A stretch of DNA of 64,000 nucleotides from JAVBJV01 sp031555315 (GTDB taxonomy: Bacteria; Pseudomonadota; Alphaproteobacteria; Acetobacterales; Acetobacteraceae), in assembly GCA_031555315.1 (NCBI GenBank), contig JAVBUO010000001.1, positions 6,645 through 70,644 of the forward strand, in the 5' to 3' direction. The position numbers were made by a program, and so were the translations under genes. The notes below the pieces were generated by a model that was not told where the DNA came from, ran no database searches, and saw nothing but the letters and a program-made list of their open reading frames with translations. Positions 8,817 to 17,386 of the stretch are shown here, in pieces; positions within the stretch are counted from its first letter, which is position 1; each line of letters opens with the position of its first letter.

Positions 8817-9167
8817 ATGAGCAAAATTATACGAACGGACGCAGGCAAGATCCTCTCGAAAGCGGTCGAATACCACGGCTTCGTCTATCTGCCCGGCGTC
8901 GTTGCCAGCGATCTGACTCAGGATATCAAGGGGCAGACCGCTCAGGTTCTCGCCGGCATCGACGAGGCACTGGAAATCCACGGCACCGACAAGACCCGCC
9001 TGCTGCAGGCGCAGATCTGGCTGAAGAACATGAACGACCGCGCTGCCATGAACGAGTTGTGGGCGGCGTGGCTGCCAGCCGGCGGCGCGCCGGTACGCGC
9101 CTGTGTGGAAGCCAATATGGCCGATCCGCGCATGCTGGTTGAGATCATGATTACCGCCTGCAAGTAA
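8817..9167 (+). CDS. RidA family protein
   Basis: A 116-residue RidA/YjgF/Rid protein. Recognisable blocks are VYLPGVVASD, the helix QTAQVLAGIDEALEIHGTDK and the C-terminal stretch GAPVRACVEANMADPRMLVE containing the conserved Arg (VRACVE). Canonical RidA trimers hydrolyse reactive enamines and imines released by PLP enzymes. The Arg needed for deamination is present, so activity is plausible. It lies 23 bases after the oxidoreductase gene and ends in a terminator hairpin at 9202-9245, so it probably closes that transcription unit. Confidence 0.88.
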   Translation: MSKIIRTDAGKILSKAVEYHGFVYLPGVVASDLTQDIKGQTAQVLAGIDEALEIHGTDKTRLLQAQIWLKNMNDRAAMNELWAAWLPAGGAPVRACVEANMADPRMLVEIMITACK

Positions 9168-9201
9168 ACAGATAGTAATCTATCGCTTATGCGGTTATGG
9201 T

Positions 9202-9245
9202 GGGAGGTTTCCGGGACCGAGTCCTAAGGAATCCTCCCGCCTTTT
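9202..9245 (+). terminator. Rho-independent terminator after the RidA gene
   Basis: GGGAGGTTTCC at 9202-9212 pairs with GGAATCCTCCC at 9228-9238 with one mismatch, followed by GCCTTTTCT. It lies 35 bases after the RidA stop. Confidence 0.7.
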
Positions 9246-9421
9246 CTATGGGGATCGCCTCATTTACGCCCCATTCGGTTTTTTTTCCCATGTAGTTTTT
9301 TGTTTCGGTTCCAATTATGGAAAACTTTACCCGCAAGAGGGAAAATGAGATTTCCCGTTATTGCGGTACGCTGAACACAGTCGGTATCAGCGTCGAGACA
9401 TTTTGAGTGAGGAGTAGCTGT

Positions 9422-10207
9422 ATGCTTGTTCGCAGCACTGGAGCAGTTGCGTTTGTTTTCGGATCTCTGCTGGCCGTCGTGCCCAGCAAGGATGCCGATG
9501 CCAACGCGGTTGGACGTGCGCAGGCATCCGTCCGCAGCCAGAATGCACAGCAGCGCGTTCAGCAGGCACGCGCGCAGCGCGTCCGTCCGCAGCAGGTGAA
9601 CCGCAACCGCAGCCAGCGCAATGTCCGCCGTGCTTCCTATCGCGGCGGGCTGCAGTGCGTGCCGTTCGCACGCAATCTGTCCGGCGTTCAGATCCGTGGT
9701 AACGCCCATACGTGGTGGGGTCAGGCCGAAGGCGTCTACCAGCGTGGTGGCCGCCCTGAACTGGGCAGCGTGATGTCGTTCCGCTCGAACGGGACGATGC
9801 GGCTCGGCCATGTCGCCGTTGTCACCAGCATCATCAGCGCGCGCGAGATTCGCATCGATCACGCCAACTGGTCGCGCGGCGCCGTTACCCGCGGTATGCG
9901 GGTGATCGACGTGTCGCCCGATAACAGCTGGACGTCCGTGCAGGTCGGCAGCTACGGGCCCAACGGGGTTCCCGGACGCACTGTCTATGCGATCAACGGA
10001 TTTATCTACCCGCGCGCCGAACCGGACATTTCATACGCGTCGCTCGAGAACCGTCAGACTCGCGGCGCCTCCAGGCGCAATGCGACGCCGGCCGCAGCCG
10101 TTCAGGTTGCCGCAACAACGCAGCAGGCTTCGGCGCCTTGGGTCTTCCGATATGAAGAACTGGCCGAAGCTTCCAGGAATAACGTGGATCTGACTCGCGG
10201 ACGTTAA
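9422..10207 (+). CDS. Secreted CHAP-domain protein (putative peptidoglycan amidase/endopeptidase)
   Basis: A 261-residue protein. It starts with a signal peptide (residues 1 to about 28), followed by a low-complexity linker rich in Arg, Gln, Asn and Ala (about 29-72). A CHAP domain begins at GLQCVPFAR: the nucleophile is Cys79, with His130 in RLGHVAVV and a downstream acidic/Asn position in RIDHANW. CHAP enzymes cut peptidoglycan amide or peptide bonds. The C-terminal 60 residues are Ala/Arg/Gln-rich and not part of the domain. GAGGAG at 9409-9414 sets the start. It is monocistronic, with a terminator on each side. Confidence 0.87.
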   Translation: MLVRSTGAVAFVFGSLLAVVPSKDADANAVGRAQASVRSQNAQQRVQQARAQRVRPQQVNRNRSQRNVRRASYRGGLQCVPFARNLSGVQIRGNAHTWWGQAEGVYQRGGRPELGSVMSFRSNGTMRLGHVAVVTSIISAREIRIDHANWSRGAVTRGMRVIDVSPDNSWTSVQVGSYGPNGVPGRTVYAINGFIYPRAEPDISYASLENRQTRGASRRNATPAAAVQVAATTQQASAPWVFRYEELAEASRNNVDLTRGR

Positions 10208-10254
10208 GTCTTCGGGTGCAGATGAAGCCTGCAAAGGTGGATTGAGGCGAACAG

Positions 10255-10281
10255 AAAAGGCACACGGTGTGTGCCTTTTTT
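10255..10281 (+). terminator. Rho-independent terminator after the CHAP gene
   Basis: GGCACAC at 10259-10265 pairs perfectly with GTGTGCC at 10269-10275 around a 3-base loop. The stem is extended by AAAA/TTTT and followed by a T run. Confidence 0.85.
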
Positions 10282-10440
10282 GTTTTTCAGCTTTGGTGCT
10301 GGGGCTTCTCCTGGCTGGAATCCGTGCGGGTGCACATATATCCTTTTCCGGATAGACTGGCCTGTCTTCAAGTTTTCTTCCGTTTGTCCGCCCTCTAACC
10401 GGAACCGGAAGGTGCTTTACTGGAAAACGGGTGAAATCAC

Positions 10441-11175
10441 GTGGCTTCTTGTTTGCACGACCTGACAGCTCTTGGTCCGGGAGGACTGGCGGCCTTGGCA
10501 CTCAGCCTGTTTCTGGCTGGCCTGGCGGGTGGATTTACGCATTGCGTCGGCATGTGCGGGCCGTTCGTGCTGGCCCAAGCGGATGCGGCACGCGCCAACG
10601 GCATCTGCCTGCGCAGCCTGCGTCAGGCACCGCTGGCGCTGCTGGCCCCTTACCATCTGGGGCGGCTGCTGGGATACACGATATTGGGGGCCATCGCCGG
10701 GTTCTCGGGCTCCCTGCTGGTGCTGGGCGCCAATAATTTCCGGCTGCCGTTCGCGCTCCTGCTTCTTCTGGCCGCCCTGCTGCTGACCGCGCAGGCCGTG
10801 CCTGCGCTCGCCAGGGTACGCTTGTTCAAGTTCGGCGGACTTCCTCAGACGCTTGCAACGCGCATCAAGAGTCTGATCGGCGCCCCCGGAGTCGGGCGCG
10901 GCGTTCTGCTGGGTTTTCTGCTCAGCGCCCTGCCCTGCGGCATGATCTATGGCGCGCTGGCAGCGGCCGGCGCATCCGGCAGCGCGCTGGCGGGGGCGAT
11001 CAGCATGGCGGCCTTTGCCAGCGGCACTATCCCCGCGCTGGCATTGCTGGCCGTCATCGGCCGGTTTTTCGGACGCCAGGCAGGGCCGCTGGCGGAACGC
11101 CTGCGCCCCTTTCTGTTCGGTCTGAATGCGATCATCCTGACTGCTCTGGCGATTCGCATCCTGTCGGGGATGTAG
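10441..11175 (+). CDS. TauE/SafE (DsbD_2-like) membrane protein, cbb3-associated type
   Basis: A 244-residue polytopic membrane protein with about six helices. The first helix region holds HCVGMCGP (His34, Cys35, Cys39), the hallmark of the TauE/SafE DsbD_2-like group, and a second LPCGMIYGAL motif sits in the later half. Homologues are common beside cbb3 oxidase genes and are thought to help copper or redox handling; that role is not proven. The start is GTG at 10441. It is followed by the DUF2189 gene on the opposite strand and then by ccoN, supporting an oxidase-related role. Confidence 0.8.
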   Translation: MASCLHDLTALGPGGLAALALSLFLAGLAGGFTHCVGMCGPFVLAQADAARANGICLRSLRQAPLALLAPYHLGRLLGYTILGAIAGFSGSLLVLGANNFRLPFALLLLLAALLLTAQAVPALARVRLFKFGGLPQTLATRIKSLIGAPGVGRGVLLGFLLSALPCGMIYGALAAAGASGSALAGAISMAAFASGTIPALALLAVIGRFFGRQAGPLAERLRPFLFGLNAIILTALAIRILSGM

Positions 11176-11190
11176 ATCGGCCGCTCGCCG

Positions 11191-11994
11191 TCAGACCGAA
11201 CCGGTCCTTGGATACCGGAAAACATCCTTATAGGCATGCCATGTTGCGTAACCGATGACTGGAAGAACGATTGCCAGCCCGAACAGCAGCAGTACCAACC
11301 CCAATCCGACCGACAAAACGATCAACACCGCCCAGAAAATCATCGCGGATGGGTTGGTGCGTATGGCGTTCAGACTCGCACGCATGGCATCGGTTACCAT
11401 TGATTGGGGACGATCCATCAAAAATGGTATGGCAAAAGCGCAACATACGAACGTAAACGTAGCAAAAATTCCTCCCACCAGGGTACCGAAAACCAATAAA
11501 GGCAGTACCCCGTCACTTTGTAACAAGGAAGAACCCATATCGGGGAGTGTGCCGCCAAAACCGCTGCCGTAGAAGATAGGCAACATTAACTGAGCAACCC
11601 GTACCCATGCGAGATGAACAATAAGAAGAAAAAAACCCAATAAACCAATCTGAGTCGCATTAATTCGCCAGGCACAGAATGCATTTATCAAGGATATCTT
11701 CTCTCCGGCCTCAAGTTTCCGGCTCGTTTCATACAGACCAATGGCAATAACCGGGGCAACGATGAAAAATCCGGAGGTAAGTGGAAATATCAACCACAAT
11801 TGCTCGGTATACAGGGCGAGCCACGCCAACAACCATCCGAACACTACAAAAACACCGCCGTATATAATTGATATAAAAGGATTAGCACAAAAGTCCCGCC
11901 AACCGGCTTCCAACCATACCCACGGTCTGTCTACCGGTACCCGCCGGGGAATTGGGACGATCAGCTCCCCGGGGGTGGTGGTTTCTCCGACCAT
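11191..11994 (-). CDS. DUF2189-type multi-pass membrane protein
   Basis: A 267-residue membrane protein with about six hydrophobic helices. The motif WLEAGWRDFCANPFISIIYG near the N-terminus and the ending PVIGYATWHAYKDVF are typical of DUF2189. Function is unknown, but such genes often sit beside cytochrome oxidase loci. A GAGGGG ribosome site lies 9 bases before the ATG at 11994, whereas an ATG at 12000 would have almost no spacing, so 11994 is preferred. It is divergent from ccoN, and the perfect FNR/FixK box between them could act on both. Confidence 0.8.
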   Translation of the reverse strand: MVGETTTPGELIVPIPRRVPVDRPWVWLEAGWRDFCANPFISIIYGGVFVVFGWLLAWLALYTEQLWLIFPLTSGFFIVAPVIAIGLYETSRKLEAGEKISLINAFCAWRINATQIGLLGFFLLIVHLAWVRVAQLMLPIFYGSGFGGTLPDMGSSLLQSDGVLPLLVFGTLVGGIFATFTFVCCAFAIPFLMDRPQSMVTDAMRASLNAIRTNPSAMIFWAVLIVLSVGLGLVLLLFGLAIVLPVIGYATWHAYKDVFRYPRTGSV

Positions 11995-12045
11995 TTTCAT
12001 TCCCCTCTGATTTAGTAAAAGCTATGCTATATCATGGTGGTGAAG

Positions 12046-12059
12046 TTGATCAGCATCAA
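12046..12059. promoter_or_regulatory. Perfect FNR/FixK-type box upstream of ccoN
   Basis: TTGATCAGCATCAA is an exact match to the FNR/ANR/FixK consensus TTGAT-N4-ATCAA. It ends 57 bases before the ccoN ATG and begins 45 bases before the upstream end of the divergent DUF2189 gene. A weak -10 (TATGAC, 12078-12083) follows, at slightly less than standard class II spacing. cbb3 operons are classically activated by FNR or FixK under low oxygen. Confidence 0.85.
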
Positions 12060-12116
12060 TGCATAAATGCGGTCAGATATGACCCTTGTTTCGTGATCTT
12101 TCCTGAGGCTAGAACC

Positions 12117-13595
12117 ATGTCCGCAACAACTGCCGACGCGTTTCATCCTGTAGCTGTGGCACGCGCTACGCCACGCTATGTTGAAGACGCCATCCGCGCT
12201 TTCACCATCGCAACCATGTTCTGGGGCGTCGCCGGGTTCATACTCGGCATTTTCGTTGCCGCAGAACTCGCTTTTCCAGAAACTTTCGCCTGGGGGCTGG
12301 AGTGGTTCACATTCGGCCGCGTCCGTCCCGCACACACCAGCGCGGTGATTTTTGCCTTTGGTGGCAATGCATTGCTGGGAACATCGCTCTACATCGTGCA
12401 GCGCACGTGTAAGGCACGCCTGTTCGGTGGCGCACCCGCCGCCTGGTTCCTGTTCTGGGGCTACAACTTCTTCATCGTAGCGGCCGCGGTCGGCTATCTG
12501 CTGGGCGTCACCCAGAGCAAGGAATACGCCGAACCGGAATGGTTCGTTGACCTGTGGCTGACCGTCGTCTGGGTCGCCTATCTGGTCATCTATGCCGGCA
12601 CGCTGTTCAAGCGGGAGGAACCCCACATTTATGTGGCGAACTGGTTCTACCTCAGCTTCATCATCACCATCGCGATGCTGCATATCGGCAACAATATCTC
12701 GATCCCGGTCGGCCTCTCGTCGCGCTCCTATGAAGTGGCCTCGGGCGTGCAGTCGGCGATGATCCAGTGGTGGTACGGCCACAATGCGGTGGGCTTCTTC
12801 CTGACCGCCGGCTTCCTGGGCATGATGTACTACTTCATCCCCAAGCAGGCCAACCGTCCCGTCTATTCGTACCGTCTGTCGATCGTGCACTTCTGGGCGC
12901 TGATCTTCCTGTACATCTGGGCCGGCCCGCACCATCTGCACTACACCGCGCTGCCGGAATGGGCCCAGACACTGGGCATGGTCTTCAGCATCATGCTGTG
13001 GATGCCGTCATGGGGCGGGATGATCAACGGTCTGATGACCCTGTCGGGCGCCTGGGACAAGCTGCGCACCGATCCGGCGCTGCGCTTCAGCGTGACGGCG
13101 GTGGCGTTCTACGCGATGTCCACCTTCGAAGGCCCGGTCATGTCGATCAAGGCCGTCAACTCGCTGTCGCACTACACCGACTGGACCGTCGGGCATGTGC
13201 ATGCGGGCGCGCTGGGCTGGAACGGCTTCATCATCTTCGGTGCCATCTACTGGCTGGTGCCGGTGCTGTGGAACCGCGAACGCATCTACAGCACACGTCT
13301 GATCTCGTGGCACTTCTGGATCGCAACGCTTGGTATCGTGCTCTACATCACCGCGATGTGGGTGTCGGGTATCATGCAGGGTCTGATGTGGCGCACCTAT
13401 GACTCGATGAACTTCCTGCAGTATTCGTTCATCGAAACCGTGGTTGCCATGCATCCCTTCTATGTCATCCGTTTCCTGGGTGGCGTGCTGTTCCTGCTCG
13501 GTTCGCTGATCATGTGCTGGAACCTTTATAAGACAATCACTTCTGTCGCTCCGCGCACCGTGCGTGACGAAGCTGCAGCGACTGTAGCGGCCTGA
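12117..13595 (+). CDS. ccoN: Cytochrome cbb3 oxidase subunit I (CcoN)
   Basis: A 492-residue haem-copper oxidase catalytic subunit with 12 or more helices. Seen directly: WWYGHNAVGFF with a CuB His, the MMYYF region that holds the helix-VII Tyr of cbb3 enzymes, AGPHHLHYT with the paired CuB His, and GHVHAGALGW with haem ligands. It holds haem b, haem b3 and CuB and reduces O2 at the inner membrane. The ATG at 12117 is chosen because TGAGG lies at 12103-12107 and the upstream in-frame extension spans the FNR box. It leads ccoOQP and the assembly genes. Confidence 0.97.
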   Translation: MSATTADAFHPVAVARATPRYVEDAIRAFTIATMFWGVAGFILGIFVAAELAFPETFAWGLEWFTFGRVRPAHTSAVIFAFGGNALLGTSLYIVQRTCKARLFGGAPAAWFLFWGYNFFIVAAAVGYLLGVTQSKEYAEPEWFVDLWLTVVWVAYLVIYAGTLFKREEPHIYVANWFYLSFIITIAMLHIGNNISIPVGLSSRSYEVASGVQSAMIQWWYGHNAVGFFLTAGFLGMMYYFIPKQANRPVYSYRLSIVHFWALIFLYIWAGPHHLHYTALPEWAQTLGMVFSIMLWMPSWGGMINGLMTLSGAWDKLRTDPALRFSVTAVAFYAMSTFEGPVMSIKAVNSLSHYTDWTVGHVHAGALGWNGFIIFGAIYWLVPVLWNRERIYSTRLISWHFWIATLGIVLYITAMWVSGIMQGLMWRTYDSMNFLQYSFIETVVAMHPFYVIRFLGGVLFLLGSLIMCWNLYKTITSVAPRTVRDEAAATVAA

Positions 13596-13608
13596 GGGGT
13601 ATGGTATC

Positions 13609-14334
13609 ATGGCGTTGAAACACGCAACGATCGAAAAGAACGTTATTCTACTGGCCGTGCTGTCACTGATAACCGTCAGCATCGGCGGGATCGTTCAGAT
13701 CATCCCGCTGTTCTCTCTCGAGAACACCATCGAGCCCGTCGAGGGGATGCGTCCGCGCACCCCGCTCGAACAGGCGGGCTTCAACATCTACATTCGTGAA
13801 GGATGTTATACCTGCCACAGCCAGCAGATCCGTCCGTTCCGCGACGAACTGGAACGTTACGGGCACTACTCGCTGGCTGCGGAAAGCCAGTACGACCATC
13901 CGTTCCAGTGGGGCTCCAAGCGTAACGGCCCCGATCTGGCCCGCGTGGGTGGCCGTTACTCCGATGCCTGGCATGTCTCGCATCTGATCAATCCGCGTGA
14001 ACAGGTGCCGCAGAGCATCATGCCGTCCTATCCGTTCCTGAACCGTCCGCTGCAGTACGACGACATTGCCAAGCATCTTGAAGTGCTGGCGATGGTCGGC
14101 GTTCCCTATACGGCTGAACAGATCGCCAATGCGCGGGCCGATCTGGAAGCCCAGGCGGGGGCGGATGCCGACTGGACCGCTGGCGGAACCCGCTATCCGA
14201 ATTCACGTCAGGTGAACTGGGACGGCAGACAGTCTGGCACCGTCACGGAAATGGACGCTCTGGTGGCCTATCTGCAGATGCTGGGCACGCTCGTCCAGTT
14301 CCGCGATGTCACACCGCGCGAGCATCTCCGGTAA
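13609..14334 (+). CDS. ccoO: Cytochrome cbb3 oxidase subunit II (CcoO), monohaem cytochrome c
   Basis: A 241-residue membrane-anchored cytochrome. One N-terminal helix (about residues 12-35) is followed by a periplasmic domain with the haem c site CYTCH at 66-70, in the context REGCYTCHSQQIRPFRDE. Conserved Met-ligand candidates follow in SIMPSYPF. It passes electrons from CcoP to CcoN. It starts 13 bases after ccoN and is followed at 18 bases by ccoQ. Confidence 0.97.
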   Translation: MALKHATIEKNVILLAVLSLITVSIGGIVQIIPLFSLENTIEPVEGMRPRTPLEQAGFNIYIREGCYTCHSQQIRPFRDELERYGHYSLAAESQYDHPFQWGSKRNGPDLARVGGRYSDAWHVSHLINPREQVPQSIMPSYPFLNRPLQYDDIAKHLEVLAMVGVPYTAEQIANARADLEAQAGADADWTAGGTRYPNSRQVNWDGRQSGTVTEMDALVAYLQMLGTLVQFRDVTPREHLR

Positions 14335-14352
14335 CTTACGGGTATTCATCAC

Positions 14353-14505
14353 ATGGACACGCTCATTCAACATTACCCAGTCCTGAAGCAGATATGGATC
14401 ATCTGGTCCGTGCTACTTTTCATCGGGATCGTCGCTTGGGCGTTGTGGCCCAGCAGAAGCAAGGAAATGGAACGCCTTGCCAAGCTGCCACTCGAAAAGG
14501 ATTGA
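14353..14505 (+). CDS. ccoQ: CcoQ, small cbb3 oxidase subunit
   Basis: A 50-residue protein with a single hydrophobic helix (IWIIWSVLLFIGIVAWALW) and a charged C-terminal tail ending LPLEKD. Size, topology and position between ccoO and ccoP identify it as CcoQ (FixQ), which stabilises the CcoP interaction. Initiation is at the ATG at 14353; the stop is 9 bases before ccoP. Confidence 0.92.
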   Translation: MDTLIQHYPVLKQIWIIWSVLLFIGIVAWALWPSRSKEMERLAKLPLEKD

Positions 14506-14514
14506 GGCATCGTC

Positions 14515-15402
14515 ATGCCAGCTAAAATCGAAAAAGACGCCGTCACCGGCACACCGACGACCGGCCACGAATGGGACGGGATCAAGGAGCTCAACACGCC
14601 CCTTCCCAAGTGGTGGGTCTGGACCTTCTACGCGACCATTGTTTTCTCGGTCCTGTGGGTGATCCTGTATCCGGCCATCCCCTTGCCCGGCGGTCCCACG
14701 CGCGGGGTTCTGGGCTGGTCGGCGCGCGAGGCCGTCGAGCAGGAAGTCAAACTGGTCGAGGCCAGCCGACAGACCATGCTCGAGCGGATCAGCGCCACCA
14801 CCCCGCAGGCGATCATGGCCACCCCCGAGCTGCGCGAGTTTGCGCTGGCCGGCGGCAAGGTTCTGTTCGCCAACACCTGTCAGGGCTGTCATGGGGCCGG
14901 TGGCCAGGGCGCTCCCGGCGGCTTCCCCAGTCTGGCGGACGACGACTGGATCTGGGGCGGCTCGTTCGACGCCATCGAAACCACGATTACCCACGGTATT
15001 CGTGCGCCCGATGACGACATGACCCGCCAGAGCCAGATGTCGCGCTTCGGAGCGGACGGCATTCTGACAGCAGCCCAGATCAACGACGTGGCCGAATATG
15101 TGCTGAGCCTGTCCACCCCCAGCCGGGCGACCGATGCGGCTGCGGCTCAGCGCGGGGCGTCTATCTTCTCCGAGAACTGCGCGACGTGCCACTCGGAGAA
15201 CGGCCGCGGCGACCCGAATTTCGGTGCGCCTAATCTGGCCGATCAGATCTGGCTGTATGGCGGCGACAAGGCCTCGATCGTACAGACGATCACTTATGCG
15301 CGCTCGGGTGTGATGCCCGCATGGGGACACAACAACCGCCTGACCCCTGCTCAGATCCGCATGTTGACCGTTTATGTTCACAGCCTCGGAGGGGGCCAAT
15401 AA
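14515..15402 (+). CDS. ccoP: Cytochrome cbb3 oxidase subunit III (CcoP), dihaem cytochrome c
   Basis: A 295-residue protein. It opens with a cytoplasmic stretch containing the EWDGIKELNTPLPKWW signature. One helix (about 35-55) follows, then two cytochrome c domains with haem sites CQGCH at 122-126 and CATCH at 222-226. It accepts electrons from periplasmic cytochrome c or the bc1 complex and hands them to CcoO. It closes the structural part of the oxidase; ccoG starts 9 bases later. Confidence 0.97.
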   Translation: MPAKIEKDAVTGTPTTGHEWDGIKELNTPLPKWWVWTFYATIVFSVLWVILYPAIPLPGGPTRGVLGWSAREAVEQEVKLVEASRQTMLERISATTPQAIMATPELREFALAGGKVLFANTCQGCHGAGGQGAPGGFPSLADDDWIWGGSFDAIETTITHGIRAPDDDMTRQSQMSRFGADGILTAAQINDVAEYVLSLSTPSRATDAAAAQRGASIFSENCATCHSENGRGDPNFGAPNLADQIWLYGGDKASIVQTITYARSGVMPAWGHNNRLTPAQIRMLTVYVHSLGGGQ

Positions 15403-15411
15403 AGGTCTGAT

Positions 15412-16911
15412 ATGAACGCTATTAACACCAAACCAGAGGAGGCCGACGCACAGTCGGCCTCCCTTTATGCCTCCAGAGTTCGGGTTTATCCCGCACGCGT
15501 AAGTGGGCTGGTCCGCACGGTCAAATGGGCTGTGCTGATCACGATCCTGGTACTTTATTACATTGTCCCGTGGTTCCGTTGGGATCGCGGCCCGGGGGTT
15601 CCCAATCAGGCGATCCTGATGGATCTCCGCGGCACCCGCGCCTATCTGCTGAATATCGAAATTTATCCACAGGAAATTTATTTTCTCACCGGATTGCTGA
15701 TTCTTGGTGCCGTCGGCCTGTTCGCCGCGACCTCGCTCTTTGGCCGTCTATGGTGCGGATTCACCTGCCCGCAAACCATCTGGACGGATCTGTTCATGTG
15801 GGTCGAACGGCTGATCCAGGGTGATCGCAACGCGCGCATGCGTCTGGATCGCGGACCTTGGACCGCCAATAGAATCGTCAAGAAGGTCGCGACACATGCG
15901 GCCTGGATCCTGATCGCCCTGCTGACAGGGGGCGCATGGATCTCGTACTTCATCGATGCTCCCACCCTCGCCCGCACCCTTTTCACCGGGCAGGCCAGCG
16001 GCGCAACCTACTTCTTCCTTCTGCTGTTCACGACGACGACCTATCTGCTGGCCGGATGGGCACGCGAGCAGGTCTGCACCTATATGTGCCCGTGGCCGCG
16101 TTTCCAGGCCGCCATGCTGGACGAACAGACCTATGTCGTCAGCTATCGCGGTTGGCGTGGCGAGCCGCGTGGCTCGCACAAAGCGAACACCAGTTGGGAC
16201 GGTCATGGCGATTGCATCGACTGCATGCAGTGCGTCAACGTCTGCCCGACCGGCATCGACATCCGTGACGGCATTCAGTTGGAGTGCATCGCATGCGGTC
16301 TGTGCATCGATGCCTGCAACAATATCATGGACAAGGTCGGCCGGCCGCGCGGGTTGATCGCGTTCGAAACCCTGTCGAACCTGAACGCCTCGGAAGCCAC
16401 CACCCAGACGATGCCGATCGGCCCCGATCGCGTTGCGGCCGGTATGGCTTCGCGCAAGGTGGCCAAATGGGTCCGTCCGCGCACGGTGCTTTACGCCACT
16501 CTGCTGAGCGCCGTCTCGGCCCTGATGATTGTTGCATTCAATCTGCGTTCACATACCAACCTGACCATCCTGCGCGATCGCGCGCCGGTGTTCGTGCAGC
16601 TTTCGGACGGCGGCATCCGCAACAGCTTCACCGTCAAGGTGGAAAACCGTACACGCACCCCTGAAACCTACGTGCTGAGCGTGAGCGGCCTGCCGGATAT
16701 CGAGATGACGGTCATCGGCTTGGAAACCAATGCCGCTGGACAGGTCGAGCTGCCGATCCGGCCCGATCACATCGAAAGCTGGCGTGTCCTGCTGTCGGTG
16801 CCGCCCGGACAGGTTCCGCACGGATCGGTTCCTGTCGAATTCCAACTGAGAACCCAACAGGGGCAACCCGTTATCAGCCAGGGGAGCGTTTTCATTGGCC
16901 CATCCCGCTGA
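15412..16911 (+). CDS. ccoG: CcoG (FixG/RdxA), cbb3 oxidase accessory ferredoxin-type protein
   Basis: A 499-residue membrane protein with several helices in the first 230 residues, including WCGFTCPQTIWTDLF. Two [4Fe-4S] motifs follow, CIDCMQCVNVCPTG and CIACGLCIDACN (about 265-305), and then an immunoglobulin-like periplasmic tail. CcoG is a cupric reductase needed for copper delivery to cbb3 oxidase. Its 3' end overlaps ccoH by 17 bases, indicating tight co-expression. Confidence 0.96.
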   Translation: MNAINTKPEEADAQSASLYASRVRVYPARVSGLVRTVKWAVLITILVLYYIVPWFRWDRGPGVPNQAILMDLRGTRAYLLNIEIYPQEIYFLTGLLILGAVGLFAATSLFGRLWCGFTCPQTIWTDLFMWVERLIQGDRNARMRLDRGPWTANRIVKKVATHAAWILIALLTGGAWISYFIDAPTLARTLFTGQASGATYFFLLLFTTTTYLLAGWAREQVCTYMCPWPRFQAAMLDEQTYVVSYRGWRGEPRGSHKANTSWDGHGDCIDCMQCVNVCPTGIDIRDGIQLECIACGLCIDACNNIMDKVGRPRGLIAFETLSNLNASEATTQTMPIGPDRVAAGMASRKVAKWVRPRTVLYATLLSAVSALMIVAFNLRSHTNLTILRDRAPVFVQLSDGGIRNSFTVKVENRTRTPETYVLSVSGLPDIEMTVIGLETNAAGQVELPIRPDHIESWRVLLSVPPGQVPHGSVPVEFQLRTQQGQPVISQGSVFIGPSR

Positions 16912-17386
16912 CTTCGCGAACGCGCGTCCGGCGCGCCGTTCCCTCTGGATCCCGTTTGTTTACGTCGGCTGCATGATGGTGGTCTTCGTGACCAACGGGG
17001 TCCTGATCTGGAAAGCTCTGTCCACTTTCCCGGGCCTGACGACAGATCACGCCTATGAACAGGGCCGTCTCTACAATCAGGTTCTCGAGGAAGCGGCCCT
17101 GCAGGATGCCATCGGACTGAGGGTCGCCATCACATATGAAGGCGACCGGATCCAGCTGGCGATCGTGCAGAAAGACGGGACTCCTCTGGAAGAGGCGCGC
17201 ATCGAAGGCAGGCTTGCACGTCCGCTGACCGACGAGTTCATCCCGTTGGAGTTCGTTGCCGCCGGTAATGGCCATTGGTACGCAATATCTGCCGCCCCGA
17301 TTCCGCCCGGGCAGTGGAACGCACAAATCACCACCCATGTTTCGGCCGGTAAGGTCGAGACCGTTCAAAGACTGGTCCTGCGATGA
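16895..17386 (+). CDS. ccoH: CcoH/FixH family cbb3 assembly protein
   Basis: A 163-residue single-pass membrane protein. A helix at about 17-40 is followed by a periplasmic beta domain with the FixH-type segment QGRLYNQVLEEAALQDAIGL. It interacts with the cbb3 oxidase during assembly. The start codon is TTG at 16895, supported by an AGGGGAG site at 16879-16885 just upstream; the next in-frame ATG falls inside the membrane helix. Its stop overlaps the ccoI start (ATGA). Confidence 0.92.
   Translation: MAHPADFANARPARRSLWIPFVYVGCMMVVFVTNGVLIWKALSTFPGLTTDHAYEQGRLYNQVLEEAALQDAIGLRVAITYEGDRIQLAIVQKDGTPLEEARIEGRLARPLTDEFIPLEFVAAGNGHWYAISAAPIPPGQWNAQITTHVSAGKVETVQRLVLR

Noticed and set aside
9339..9356. 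GGGAAA-N6-TTTCCC inverted repeat upstream of the CHAP gene
   Set aside because: A 6-bp arm palindrome without a recognised regulator match; could be chance in this AT-richer leader.
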